NCBI GenBank assembly: GCA_900316795.1
Contig: ONEF01000015.1
Location: 1-40,518, forward strand
Source of the DNA: an uncultured Bacteroidales bacterium
Lineage (GTDB): Bacteria; Bacteroidota; Bacteroidia; Bacteroidales; UBA932
Reading direction: 5' to 3'
DNA length: 40,518 nucleotides
The notes under the pieces were generated by a model. The model did no database searches and had not been told where the DNA came from. It saw nothing but the letters and a program-made list of their open reading frames with translations. The first letter of the stretch is position 1. Every line of letters starts with the position of its first letter. Made by a program: the position numbers and the translations under genes. This document shows positions 17,278-25,574 of the stretch, piece by piece.

Positions 17278-17308
17278 TTGCAGGAATCAATCCGATTTGA
17301 TAAATTTG
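17278..17308 (+). promoter_or_regulatory. Promoter of tmRNA (TTG-N20-TAAATTTG)
   Basis: TTG at 17278-17280, 20 bases, then TAAATTTG at 17301-17308. Sequence and spacing match the Bacteroidetes consensus and the HU promoter in this window. The TTG lies only nine bases after the stop codon of the oxidase gene. The mature tmRNA would start 24 bases after the box, leaving a short 5' leader containing a small CCGC/GCGG hairpin for processing. Confidence 0.8.
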
Positions 17309-17332
17309 CCGTCCGCTTTGTGCGGAATTGCC

Positions 17333-17730
17333 GGGGGTGTTCTGGTTTTGACATCAGATTAATTGGCTGGCAAGCGTGCCGAGCGTTGGGAGCCGCGCTC
17401 GTTAATCAATGACTTTCAGCCATTAATTGGCGAAACTAATGTAAGACTCGCTGCGTAATCAGCCAAGCTGACAGCGCTTAATCCTTGAGGCACAAGGTGC
17501 TTCGGACGAGTATCCCGCCAGGTTTTCCGTCTTCTTGGGCCTGGCATACGGGGTATCATCTAAAGAAGAATGCTGGGGTGGACTCCTTTAAAACCTCAAA
17601 AGACTTAAAGGATAAGCAGACGGATTGCCGGCTCCAGGGCAGACGGCTGACGAAAAACAATCTGAAGATACGCACGTAGAAAACCGGTTGGTGGTCTGGT
17701 TGGACAGCGGTTCGACTCCGCTCACCTCCA
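17333..17730 (+). ncRNA. ssrA: tmRNA (transfer-messenger RNA)
   Basis: tmRNA rescues stalled ribosomes and tags the unfinished protein for proteolysis. The 5' end GGGGGTG (17333-17339) pairs with CACCTCC (17723-17729), with one G-U, to form the acceptor stem; A17730 is the discriminator and CCA is not encoded. The T-arm AGCGG-TTCGACT-CCGCT is at about 17706-17722. The open frame begins at the GGC resume codon (17429) and ends at TAA (17456-17458), encoding GETNVRLAA after the charged alanine. A length of about 398 nt is normal. The gene ends directly against the stop codon of the convergent lysE-type gene. Confidence 0.95.
17429..17458 (+). other. tmRNA tag-peptide reading frame (GETNVRLAA)
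   Basis: Codons GGC GAA ACT AAT GTA AGA CTC GCT GCG TAA follow the typical upstream sequence CATTAATT. The GETN start is the familiar Bacteroidetes tag start, and LAA is the C-terminal degron for ClpXP. The middle V-R replaces the Y-A expected from the common GETNYALAA form. Confidence 0.85.
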
Positions 17731-18384
17731 CTACAGGAAGTATTGCTTGAATATCAGGAACAATCCCTCCCCGAAGGAGATCACTCCAAGGGCGGCGATC
17801 ACGATTCCTGATATTTTGTTTATGATGATAAGCTGCTTGAGGCGGAATCTTTTCCTGAAAAGATTTATGATAGTGCTAAGGAAGAACCACCAGAGGGCAG
17901 ATCCTGCAAATATAGCAACCAAAGCTATCCTAACAGCCCTGCTGGCCACATCCTCAGGAAAGACTGAGAAATCCAGACGGACAGCAGCAAGCATGGCGAA
18001 AATCAGGAAAATTGAGCCCGGATTGGTAATAGTCATCGCCAAAGACTCAAACATATCCGAAATCCTGCTGCCAGCAGCTTTCTTCTGCTTGATTTGCTTG
18101 ACAGGATTGGTCATATAGACTTTGATTCCTATCAGGATGATTACAAGCCCACCTATCAGAAGCACCCAGGATTTGTGGTCATCGATGAAACCTTCTATGA
18201 AGAAAAAACCCAAAAGAGAGATAGTAGCATAGAATGTATCGGAAATAGATGCTCCAAGACCAGTGAAAAAACCAGCCCAGCGGCCCTTGCTCAGAGTTTT
18301 CTGGATGCACAAGACACCGATAGGCCCCAACGGAATCGAGGCCCCGATACCTATTATCATCCCTTTCAGAAAAACTTCTAGCAT
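17731..18384 (-). CDS. LysE family amino-acid exporter
   Basis: A 217-residue inner-membrane transporter of the LysE/RhtB superfamily, probably exporting amino acids or related compounds; the substrate cannot be told from sequence. The hallmark N-terminal helix and loop, GASIPLGPIGVLCIQKTLSKG, are present, and hydropathy shows about six membrane segments with a basic loop near residues 90-105. I use the ATG at 18384; the open frame extends upstream, but those residues are not membrane-like and overlap lnt. Its TAG stop (17733-17731) occupies the three bases where a tmRNA CCA end would lie. Confidence 0.85.
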   Translation of the reverse strand: MLEVFLKGMIIGIGASIPLGPIGVLCIQKTLSKGRWAGFFTGLGASISDTFYATISLLGFFFIEGFIDDHKSWVLLIGGLVIILIGIKVYMTNPVKQIKQKKAAGSRISDMFESLAMTITNPGSIFLIFAMLAAVRLDFSVFPEDVASRAVRIALVAIFAGSALWWFFLSTIINLFRKRFRLKQLIIINKISGIVIAALGVISFGEGLFLIFKQYFL

Positions 18385-18402
18385 AATAACACTGTCAGCC
18401 CG

Positions 18403-18419
18403 CAAATTTAGTACTTTTG
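18403..18419. promoter_or_regulatory. Back-to-back -7 boxes of the divergent lysE-type gene and lnt
   Basis: CAAATTTA at 18403-18410 is TAAATTTG on the minus strand, 18 bases upstream of the lysE-type ATG. TACTTTTG at 18412-18419 on the + strand lies four bases before the lnt ATG. The boxes are one base apart, so both promoters cannot be open at once. Neither has a clear TTG at the right distance. If the + box is used, the lnt transcript would start at or next to its start codon. Confidence 0.45.
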
Positions 18420-18423
18420 GGAT

Positions 18424-20046
18424 ATGAAAAAAAATAAGTTTGTAAAACTGCTTTTGCTCAGCATAATCTCCGGTGTGCTGCTGGCTGTGCCATACATATA
18501 TCCGCATTGCGGGATAGTATCCCTGGTTGCATTTCTGCCCATGTTAGCCGCTGAACAAATTGCTCTGAGAGAGAAAACAAGATACTTCTGCCTGTGCTAC
18601 TACTGCTCATTCCTTGTATGGAACATAATCGCAACCTGGTGGATTTGGTACGCGACCCCTGCCGGAGCGGTTGCTGCAATTATCCTGAATGCGCTTCAGA
18701 TGGCGATTGTATTCCGCCTTTTCAGGTTCCTCAGAAAAAGGTTTGAAGGATTCTTCCCTTACCTGGCCCTGGCTGTGATGTGGTGCGCCTGGGAGCATCT
18801 CTACCAAGACTGGCAGGTTACCTGGCCTTGGCTGAACCTGGGCAACGCCTTTGCACAAAGCATCAAGCACATCCAATGGTATGAGGTAACGGGTTCAATA
18901 GCCGGCTCGCTATGGATTCTGCTTGCAAACGGTCTGATATTCAGAACCCTGCTCAATATTTCTGAAAGGCGGAGAGCCAAGTGGTGGGCCGTTTCAGCCA
19001 TATTGCTGATTGCTTTTCCTTCAGCCCTTTCACATATCAGATATTCATCTTACGGAAAGAGAATAGCCTCCTACGACAAGTCCTCAGCCAAAGAAGTCGT
19101 CATCCTGCAACCGAACATAGACCCCTACAAAGATAAATTCGGAGGCAAAGGCCAAAAGCAACAGGATGAGATCCTGCTCCGTCTGGCCGGAGAAAACATA
19201 TCAGACTCAACTTTCCTTGTTGTCGCTCCTGAGACTTTCTTCAACCCGTCGTCAAAAGCAGGCAGCATCGTTGAAAACAACCCATCAAACCCTACACTTG
19301 ACAGCATCAGGCTCTTTTCCGCAGAAAACAACGTCAATTTCGTATTCGGAGCGGTAACTCAGAAGAATTATCTTGGAGAAGCTGAAAAACCGACAAGAAG
19401 CGCAAGAGAGGCCGGACCTTATGCCTGGTACGACCTTTTCAACACAGCGGTTTTCACAGGCAGGGACTCTTCACTTGATTTTTATCACAAGTCAAAACTT
19501 GTCATACTCGCCGAGACCGTTCCTTATATAGGCAAGACCAGCGTACTTGGTTCCCTTGGACTTGACTTGGGCGGCGGCTTCGGCAATTTCGGGACCCAAA
19601 GCTACAGAGGGTTGTTTACAGCCAGCGACTGCCGGATAAAGATCGGAAGCGCAGTCTGCTACGAGTCTGTATTCGCCAATTTCTTCCGAGACTACATAAA
19701 AGATGCAGGCGCTGACCTCATGACGATTATAACCAACGACGGCTGGTGGAAGAACACCAGCGGCCATATCCAGCACCTTCATTACGCATCGCTGAGAGCC
19801 ATTGAGACAAGAAGAGACATTGCCAGGAGTGCGAATACCGGCATATCAGCCATTGTAAACCAGAGAGGAGACATCATTTCCCCTACTCCGTGGTGGGAAG
19901 AATGTGCAATCAAAGGCAAGCTTTATCCAAACAAGGATATTACTCCATTTGTAAGATACGGAGATGTTGCCGGCATGCTCAGTTGCTGGTTATCAGTTGC
20001 TTTCCTTGTTTTAGGAATATTCGTGCGCAGAAGGAAAATCTCCTAG
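18424..20046 (+). CDS. lnt: Apolipoprotein N-acyltransferase
   Basis: Lnt adds the third acyl chain to the N-terminal cysteine of lipoproteins at the inner membrane. The 540-residue protein starts with about 200 residues of membrane segments, followed by a periplasmic nitrilase-type domain. The catalytic triad is visible: E270 (VAPETFF), K356 (YHKSKLV) and C412 (SAVCYES). DGWW-NTSGHIQHLHYAS and RRDIARSANTGIS are the usual nitrilase-domain signatures, and a last membrane helix ends in RRRKIS. Several lipoproteins in this window would be its substrates. It ends convergently with pgpH, the two stop codons sharing CTAG. Confidence 0.95.
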   Translation: MKKNKFVKLLLLSIISGVLLAVPYIYPHCGIVSLVAFLPMLAAEQIALREKTRYFCLCYYCSFLVWNIIATWWIWYATPAGAVAAIILNALQMAIVFRLFRFLRKRFEGFFPYLALAVMWCAWEHLYQDWQVTWPWLNLGNAFAQSIKHIQWYEVTGSIAGSLWILLANGLIFRTLLNISERRRAKWWAVSAILLIAFPSALSHIRYSSYGKRIASYDKSSAKEVVILQPNIDPYKDKFGGKGQKQQDEILLRLAGENISDSTFLVVAPETFFNPSSKAGSIVENNPSNPTLDSIRLFSAENNVNFVFGAVTQKNYLGEAEKPTRSAREAGPYAWYDLFNTAVFTGRDSSLDFYHKSKLVILAETVPYIGKTSVLGSLGLDLGGGFGNFGTQSYRGLFTASDCRIKIGSAVCYESVFANFFRDYIKDAGADLMTIITNDGWWKNTSGHIQHLHYASLRAIETRRDIARSANTGISAIVNQRGDIISPTPWWEECAIKGKLYPNKDITPFVRYGDVAGMLSCWLSVAFLVLGIFVRRRKIS

Positions 20047-22082
20047 GAATTGCGTTTGGGATATGCTATCCTGGCGTGGTATATCTCCCGGATCTGCCTC
20101 TTGAGGACAGACTTGATGATATTCAGGTCCTTGAAAGTGACATCTGCACGTATGAGCTGGTTTCCGGCAATTCTCTTTTCCACGACATTGTCCACCAGGT
20201 TGGAAATGGTCTCTTCAGAATATTCTGAAAGAGAGCGGGATGCAGCCTCTACAGCATCAGCTATCATCACAACTACCTCTTCTTTTGTAGAAGGCAGCTC
20301 ACCCTTATAGGTAAAAAGCCCCTTGTCCTTCGGATCACCTCCTCCGTTGCAATATACATTATAGAAATACTCTGTGACTGAGTGTCCGTGATGAGACAAT
20401 ATGAAATCTTTTACAAGTTTGGGAAGTTTGTTCTTGTCTGCCAATGCGGCACCGTCTTCAACATGCTTTATTATCATCTGCGCACTTTCCACAGGAGAAA
20501 GATCCTTGTGCAGATTGATTCCGTTGGAACTGTTTTCTATGAATGCCTGGGGATTGACGAGCTTGCCTATATCGTGATACAAAGCCCCGGCTCTTGCTAT
20601 CCTCGGGTTCCCGCCTATGGAGAATACAGCCCTTTCAGCCAGGTTGGCAACCTGGAGAGAATGCTGGAAAGTTCCCGGAGCCTTTGTGGCAAGATCCTCC
20701 AGAAGCGGATTTTCCGTATCTGACAAGTCTTTTAACGTGGAAATTGAGACCATGTAGAAAATCTTCTCCATCAGGAACACAAACGGATAGGTAATCACAA
20801 CCAGAACGGAAGCTATGAACAGATAGAGATATATACGGTTGTCCAGAGGGAAGACCGTGCCCTTTGAAACAAGCTGGAATCCAATATGGACCAAAGCGCA
20901 GGCTATGAATATGTACAGTGTGTTTACAAACTGAAGCCACCCCCTCTCATACAAGGAGAACGATACAAAGGCCACGGCACCGGCGACTGAAGCTGTTATA
21001 TAGAGTTCCACACCGTTTTCCGCTACCAGCAAAAGAGGCATCAGCGATATGAAATATACCGGAAGCACTACCCTGTTGTAAAGGAATGCGCTCATATACA
21101 GAACTGTCACTGCAAACGGAACCAAGTAAAGAAGTTCAGGGGAAATCTTCCTGACAAGCATCATGACCACAAAATTCAGGCACAGGATGAATATCACGAA
21201 GTTGAACTCGTTCTGATGCCTGAGCACATCAGGGTTAGAGAAATAGACGGCCAGATAAGCCATAAGCAAAAGCATGACAATGACAAGAGCATGCCCAAGG
21301 TGAAGCATGACAGGATTGCCGGAATAGCCTATGCTTTTCTTGTATTCAGCCTTGAAAGAATCCAGGATCTGGGCGACCTCAGCCGTAACTGTTTCTCCTT
21401 TGGAGACTATGTGCTCTCCGGCATAAACCATCCCTTTGGTCGGAGAAATGAAATCTATGGCTCGGCGATGAAGTTCTTCAGTGGTATTCTTGTCGAATGA
21501 AAGGTCCGGCTGAACAAATCCGGAAATCTCAAGCTTGGACAGCAATGAATCCGGATTCTGGTCTGCAAAAGCGTACTGTAATTCGGAGCGGATGTACCTT
21601 ATGGCTTTTTCCGGCGTATAAAGGTCTGAATCTATCTCCTGGGAAGCGTTCCTGCCCCTCTGGACAAAAATGGTACGCCTCTCCAGCTCCATCTGCGGCA
21701 AGATTCCTTTCTGGTAAATTTTCCCCAAGGCGGCAGAAACAACATCCTGAATGGACGTAGGGATACTGTCCTTAAAGCACTTCTGAGAGAATTTTTCCAG
21801 AGACGAGGCCATGATCTTGTCATCCTTGCGGTAATATTGGATTATGGAACTGGCAGCACTGCTCTTCTCCTGAGAGATCTCCTCTGCAGTCTTTAGGACA
21901 GGGAAATCTATCGGGGACTCAAGGGTTTCATAAAGCCAAGGGGAGCCTTTCTTGTATTCATACCTGAACTTTCCGTCAACCGGATAGAATATCATCATGA
22001 CAACCAGAGCAATTCCCAGAACAAGAAAATTGCCCCGCTTCCCCAGAACTCGCCTAAGTTTAAACAGGTCCAGCCTTTCCAT
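20043..22082 (-). CDS. 7TM-HD domain phosphohydrolase, PgpH type (c-di-AMP phosphodiesterase family)
   Basis: A 679-residue membrane protein with the three-part layout of PgpH: an extracytoplasmic domain (about 30-255), seven membrane helices (about 260-465) and a cytoplasmic HD domain with LYHDIGK near residue 502 and DFILSHHG further on. Family members such as Listeria PgpH hydrolyse cyclic di-AMP; that role here is inferred from the family. The ATG at 22082 is preferred over an upstream TTG at 22103 because that TTG lies inside the likely -7 box. It is divergent from the nuclease gene and overlaps lnt at its end. Confidence 0.88.
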   Translation of the reverse strand: MERLDLFKLRRVLGKRGNFLVLGIALVVMMIFYPVDGKFRYEYKKGSPWLYETLESPIDFPVLKTAEEISQEKSSAASSIIQYYRKDDKIMASSLEKFSQKCFKDSIPTSIQDVVSAALGKIYQKGILPQMELERRTIFVQRGRNASQEIDSDLYTPEKAIRYIRSELQYAFADQNPDSLLSKLEISGFVQPDLSFDKNTTEELHRRAIDFISPTKGMVYAGEHIVSKGETVTAEVAQILDSFKAEYKKSIGYSGNPVMLHLGHALVIVMLLLMAYLAVYFSNPDVLRHQNEFNFVIFILCLNFVVMMLVRKISPELLYLVPFAVTVLYMSAFLYNRVVLPVYFISLMPLLLVAENGVELYITASVAGAVAFVSFSLYERGWLQFVNTLYIFIACALVHIGFQLVSKGTVFPLDNRIYLYLFIASVLVVITYPFVFLMEKIFYMVSISTLKDLSDTENPLLEDLATKAPGTFQHSLQVANLAERAVFSIGGNPRIARAGALYHDIGKLVNPQAFIENSSNGINLHKDLSPVESAQMIIKHVEDGAALADKNKLPKLVKDFILSHHGHSVTEYFYNVYCNGGGDPKDKGLFTYKGELPSTKEEVVVMIADAVEAASRSLSEYSEETISNLVDNVVEKRIAGNQLIRADVTFKDLNIIKSVLKRQIREIYHARIAYPKRNS

Positions 22083-22100
22083 AAACAGATATATTTGATG

Positions 22101-22131
22101 CAAAAATACCTAATTTTTTGCACTATATTTG
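22101..22131. promoter_or_regulatory. Divergent -7 boxes between pgpH and the nuclease gene
   Basis: On the minus strand TATTTTTG (22108-22101) lies 18 bases upstream of the pgpH ATG. On the + strand TATATTTG (22124-22131) lies five bases upstream of the nuclease ATG. Only 15 bases separate them. No TTG at 19-21 bases was found for either. The + box again implies a very short or absent leader. Confidence 0.45.
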
Positions 22132-22136
22132 TAGAT

Positions 22137-23000
22137 ATGAAAAGAAACTCGATAACACGTGGCGGACTCCTTCTGCTTTTATGCCTGCTTCTTGTCTCAT
22201 TTGCTCCATTCAAAGGTACCAGCCTTGAGAAATCGGCAAAACTCAACAGCTGGTGGAAAGAGGTCGTCCGGACAAAATACGGCAATGTGGACTTTTCCAC
22301 ATTCAAGTTCAAGGACGTCAGCCGCCTCGACAAAAAATCAGAGAAAGCTGCCTTCAACCAGTGTCTGGCACTTATGAAAAGAGTACCGGCCTATGCAAGA
22401 AGCGGAAGATGGCTGGCTGTTTTTGACAACAGAGGCCAGTTCTGCGGCATATTGTCGGAAAGGATGATAGTAGCAGATGCCGGAGTGAAAAAGAACGGTG
22501 AGGTCTATGTCAACATGTTCCTTAACACCATTCACCTGCCCCAAGCCAAATATCTGGTTGACAACATCAGCTATTATACTGACAAACTGGGCCGCATTAC
22601 CAGGGTTTACTGCCCTGACCTGAAACTCAAGTCAAGGGGCCGCAACCAGTTCTCCCAGAAGTATTCTGTAAAGTTCAAGGACGGAGTCAAAGGAGACAAT
22701 TGCGGGCATCTGATTCCACAGGCCCTTGACGGCCCGGCCGAACAGATCAACTATGTACCCCAAAGAAGGGACCTGAACTCCGGAGAAATCCTGGAACTTG
22801 AAAAGAAAGCCATCAATGCCAAAAAACACGGCCGCAAAGTCTCCTATGAGATAAGAATCCTGTACCGTGGAAATGAAAAGAGACCATACGGATTCGAAAA
22901 CAATGTCAAGGTTTACAACCAGGACGGAAAACTTATAAACAACTACTCCGGAATCTTTGACAACAGTCCTCAAGACAGAAAACACTCAAAAAATCGCTGA
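22137..23000 (+). CDS. Secreted DNA/RNA non-specific endonuclease (Endonuclea_NS_2-like)
   Basis: A 287-residue protein with a signal peptide (about residues 1-24) and a C-terminal nuclease domain. Residues 185-215 carry D187-N-C-G-H191-LIP, then QINYVPQ and LNSGEILELE, matching the His-metal core of DNA/RNA non-specific nucleases of the NS_2 type, where H191 would be the general base and the later Asn and Glu help bind the metal. The middle part (about 25-165) contains no family I recognise. ATG 22137 is chosen because it gives a clean signal peptide. A 108-residue gene starts one base after its stop, then NAGLU, so the three probably form an operon. Nutritional scavenging and competition toxin are both possible. 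Confidence 0.75.
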   Translation: MKRNSITRGGLLLLLCLLLVSFAPFKGTSLEKSAKLNSWWKEVVRTKYGNVDFSTFKFKDVSRLDKKSEKAAFNQCLALMKRVPAYARSGRWLAVFDNRGQFCGILSERMIVADAGVKKNGEVYVNMFLNTIHLPQAKYLVDNISYYTDKLGRITRVYCPDLKLKSRGRNQFSQKYSVKFKDGVKGDNCGHLIPQALDGPAEQINYVPQRRDLNSGEILELEKKAINAKKHGRKVSYEIRILYRGNEKRPYGFENNVKVYNQDGKLINNYSGIFDNSPQDRKHSKNR

Positions 23001-23001
23001 A

Positions 23002-23328
23002 ATGAACACACTCCCGTCTATGCCACATTATATGAACCTGCTGGAAGAATACACTTTCAATAATTTCTTGCGCCAAGGGCTGCCTCCGCACAAGACAAGA
23101 TTTACATCGCTGACCGTAACACTGGTCAACGGGAATGCTGTCTTCAAGCAGAAGGCAGAAGGATCTTACGGGAGAAAGCACTTCAGCTGCTGGAGAATTT
23201 TCCATCTGGCCAAGTTGATCCAGGATGAAGGGCGGGATTCTGTCAAGATGCTGAAAATAAGGATAGAATTTGAATCCGGCCAGGTAAGCAAGGTAAAGTA
23301 TGTTTTTGCTCCATCTAACCAAGAATAA
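23002..23328 (+). CDS. Small protein of unknown function, possible partner of the nuclease
   Basis: A 108-residue protein with no signal peptide and no family I can name. The first 25 residues look helical (MNLLEEYTFNNFLRQ), followed by a beta hairpin (TSLTVTLVNGNAVFKQKA), a helix (FHLAKLIQDEG) and a final beta hairpin (LKIRIEFESGQVSKVKYVF). This alpha-beta make-up and size are common among small immunity proteins, and the end loosely recalls YezG/DUF600-type proteins, but that is only an impression. The ATG at 23002 follows the nuclease stop after one base, indicating coupled translation; NAGLU starts five bases after its stop. Confidence 0.7.
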   Translation: MNTLPSMPHYMNLLEEYTFNNFLRQGLPPHKTRFTSLTVTLVNGNAVFKQKAEGSYGRKHFSCWRIFHLAKLIQDEGRDSVKMLKIRIEFESGQVSKVKYVFAPSNQE

Positions 23329-23333
23329 CATTC

Positions 23334-25574
23334 ATGCAAAACAATATGAAAAACTGCAAAATACTTCTCCTGCTAGCTGCAATCACCGTTGCTACGGCCA
23401 TGACAGCTGCACCGAAATGGAAAGACAAAGGCGCTAAAGCTGTACATGAACTGATTGAGAGAGTAACTCCCGGCTATTCCTCAAGTTTTATCCTCAAGCT
23501 TGACAGCAACCAGGAAGCGGAATACTATTCTTATTCCACATCCAACGGCAAGGTCCTTCTTGAAGGAAACACCACGATAGCTCTGGCGGTTGCCTACTAC
23601 CAGTACCTGAGGCAATACTGCAACGTGAACCTCTCCTTCTGCGGCAGCAGGGTGGAACTTCCTGAGAAACTACCTCTCCCGCACACCGTAAAAGGCAAGA
23701 TAAACGGTCCCTACCGCTCATTTTTCAACTACTGCTCTTTCAGTTACACAGCAGCCTGGTGGACCTGGGAAGACTGGCAGTGGACGATAGATTTCCTCGC
23801 GATGAACGGAATCAACATGCCACTCCAGGTCGTAGGCTTGGAAGGAGTATGGTACAACGCTCTCCGCAAGGTAGGATATTCAGACCTTGAGGCCCGGAAA
23901 TATCTCTGCGGCCCTGCTTATTTCGCATGGCAGTGGATGGGCAACATAGAAAGTTTTGCCGGACCTCTTCCAAAGAGTTGGATAGACAGCCATATAGAAC
24001 TGGGAAAGAAGGTGATGCAGAGAGAGATAGAACTCGGGATGCACCCTATCCAGCAAGGTTTTGCAGGGAATGTTCCGGCCGCATTCAAAGACCGCTATCC
24101 TGATGCGGTCATAGCGGCAAAGGAAGACTGGTGCGGATTCCCGTCTGTTTACCAGCTGGACCCTACAGACAAACTGTTCATGGAGTTCGGGAAAGTGTTT
24201 TTCCAGGAGGAGAAAAAGCTGTATGGACTGTATGGATTCTACGCTTCAGACCCCTTCCACGAGAGCCAGCCAATCTCAAAGGACAGCGCCTATCTCGCCC
24301 AAGTGGCAAATGCCATAATGGCTCTGAACAAGGCAGTTGACCCTAACTTCAAGTATTGGATAATGCAAGGCTGGACCCCTACCAAAGGAATCGTGACAGC
24401 CATACCGAAAGAATCTCTTATTATCCTTGATTTGGCTGATCCGGACTATACGCCTCGCAAGGACGGGCAGGAAAGGTTCTGGGGCTACAGTTATCTTGCA
24501 GGAAACCTTCACAACTTCGGAGGCAGGATAAAATTGCACGGAGATGTAAGAGCCCTTGCAGACAACCAGTATGAAAAAGCCCTGGAAGCCGGAGAAAAAG
24601 TCATAGGAACCGGAGTGTTCATGGAGGGTATATGCCAAAACCCGCTCTATTATGACCTGGCACTCAACATGCCTCTCTACCAGACAAAGAGAGACCTTCT
24701 GAAGTGGAACTATGAATATGCAGCCGGAAGGTACGGCTACACTTCAGACTATACTGAAAGCCTTATCAACCTTCTTGTCAAGACCGCATACAAGAGAGGA
24801 ACAGACGGAACCGAGAGGAGTTCGGCTGTAGCTGCAAGACCAGCCCTCCACGTCAAGAAATCCGGCCCTAGCGGGACTTTCAGTTTCCCTTATGACAACG
24901 ATTCCCTCAAAATAGCGCTGGACATCGTTCTCGGCCTGGAACCACATACAGACGGCGTCAGGTTCGACATGGTTGACATCATGCGCCAGTTCATGAGCAA
25001 CCTTGCCTACAAGATACTTGGCAAGACAGAAGAAGCCTTCAACTCAGGAAACATCGCTGAGTACGACAAATATACCAGGATGTTCCACGATCTTCTGGCC
25101 GATATGGATGAACTGGTGGGCACCAGAAGGGAATACAGCTTTGAGGACAAGATAGAGAAAGCGCTCGCCTGGGCAACGACTCCGGAAGAAGCAAAGCTTT
25201 ACGATTACAACCAGTCTCTGCTGGTAACCCAGTGGGGACCTGACAAGGAAAGCGGAACCAACTACCTCTTTGACTACTCCTGGAGAGAGTGGAGCGGACT
25301 TATAAGAGACTATTATCTTCCGCGATGGGACAAGTTCCACGCCATGCTTAGAGGAAAGCTTCTGGACGGAAGCTGGAAAAGCTACAAGGAATACGAAGAA
25401 AAGCTTCCGAGAACCTCCGGAAGAGAGGCAATCGAAGCCGATGATTTCTATTCAGAACTCAGAAAGTGGGAATGGAACTGGATTGTAACTCCAAAGAACT
25501 ATGCTCCAAAAACTTACGGAAAAGAACCGGAGACTGCCCTGAGGATGTATGAAAAGTGGAAGGATGTCCTTTAG
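23334..25574 (+). CDS. Alpha-N-acetylglucosaminidase, glycoside hydrolase family 89
   Basis: GH89 removes terminal alpha-linked N-acetylglucosamine, as found in heparan sulfate and on gastric-type mucin. The 746-residue protein is close to human NAGLU in length, with a signal peptide (residues 1-26), a small N-domain, the TIM barrel (NGINMPLQVVGLEGVWY near residue 162) and a helical C-domain. The two catalytic glutamates appear as E310 (DPFHESQP) and E431 (FMEGICQNP), equivalent by position to human E316 and E446. It probably acts in the periplasm or at the surface on host glycans. An alternative start at 23346 would shorten it by four residues. No SusC/SusD pair or other glycan-degradation genes are nearby. 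Confidence 0.93.
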   Translation: MQNNMKNCKILLLLAAITVATAMTAAPKWKDKGAKAVHELIERVTPGYSSSFILKLDSNQEAEYYSYSTSNGKVLLEGNTTIALAVAYYQYLRQYCNVNLSFCGSRVELPEKLPLPHTVKGKINGPYRSFFNYCSFSYTAAWWTWEDWQWTIDFLAMNGINMPLQVVGLEGVWYNALRKVGYSDLEARKYLCGPAYFAWQWMGNIESFAGPLPKSWIDSHIELGKKVMQREIELGMHPIQQGFAGNVPAAFKDRYPDAVIAAKEDWCGFPSVYQLDPTDKLFMEFGKVFFQEEKKLYGLYGFYASDPFHESQPISKDSAYLAQVANAIMALNKAVDPNFKYWIMQGWTPTKGIVTAIPKESLIILDLADPDYTPRKDGQERFWGYSYLAGNLHNFGGRIKLHGDVRALADNQYEKALEAGEKVIGTGVFMEGICQNPLYYDLALNMPLYQTKRDLLKWNYEYAAGRYGYTSDYTESLINLLVKTAYKRGTDGTERSSAVAARPALHVKKSGPSGTFSFPYDNDSLKIALDIVLGLEPHTDGVRFDMVDIMRQFMSNLAYKILGKTEEAFNSGNIAEYDKYTRMFHDLLADMDELVGTRREYSFEDKIEKALAWATTPEEAKLYDYNQSLLVTQWGPDKESGTNYLFDYSWREWSGLIRDYYLPRWDKFHAMLRGKLLDGSWKSYKEYEEKLPRTSGREAIEADDFYSELRKWEWNWIVTPKNYAPKTYGKEPETALRMYEKWKDVL

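Noticed and set aside
16589..17290. Long minus-strand open frame opposite the FAD/Fe-S oxidase
   Set aside because: It is the antisense shadow of a well-supported gene with all Fe-S motifs; the translated antisense shows no family.
17485..17679. Open frame of 64 codons on the + strand
   Set aside because: It lies wholly within the tmRNA gene and has no protein-like character.
22083..22103. Upstream TTG start for the PgpH-type gene
   Set aside because: It falls inside the likely -7 box, and the ATG at 22082 gives a normal N-terminus before the first membrane helix.
23334..25574. NAGLU as part of a polysaccharide utilization locus
   Set aside because: No SusC/SusD-like, sulfatase or regulator genes lie near it; its neighbours are the nuclease, a small unknown and a propeller protein.
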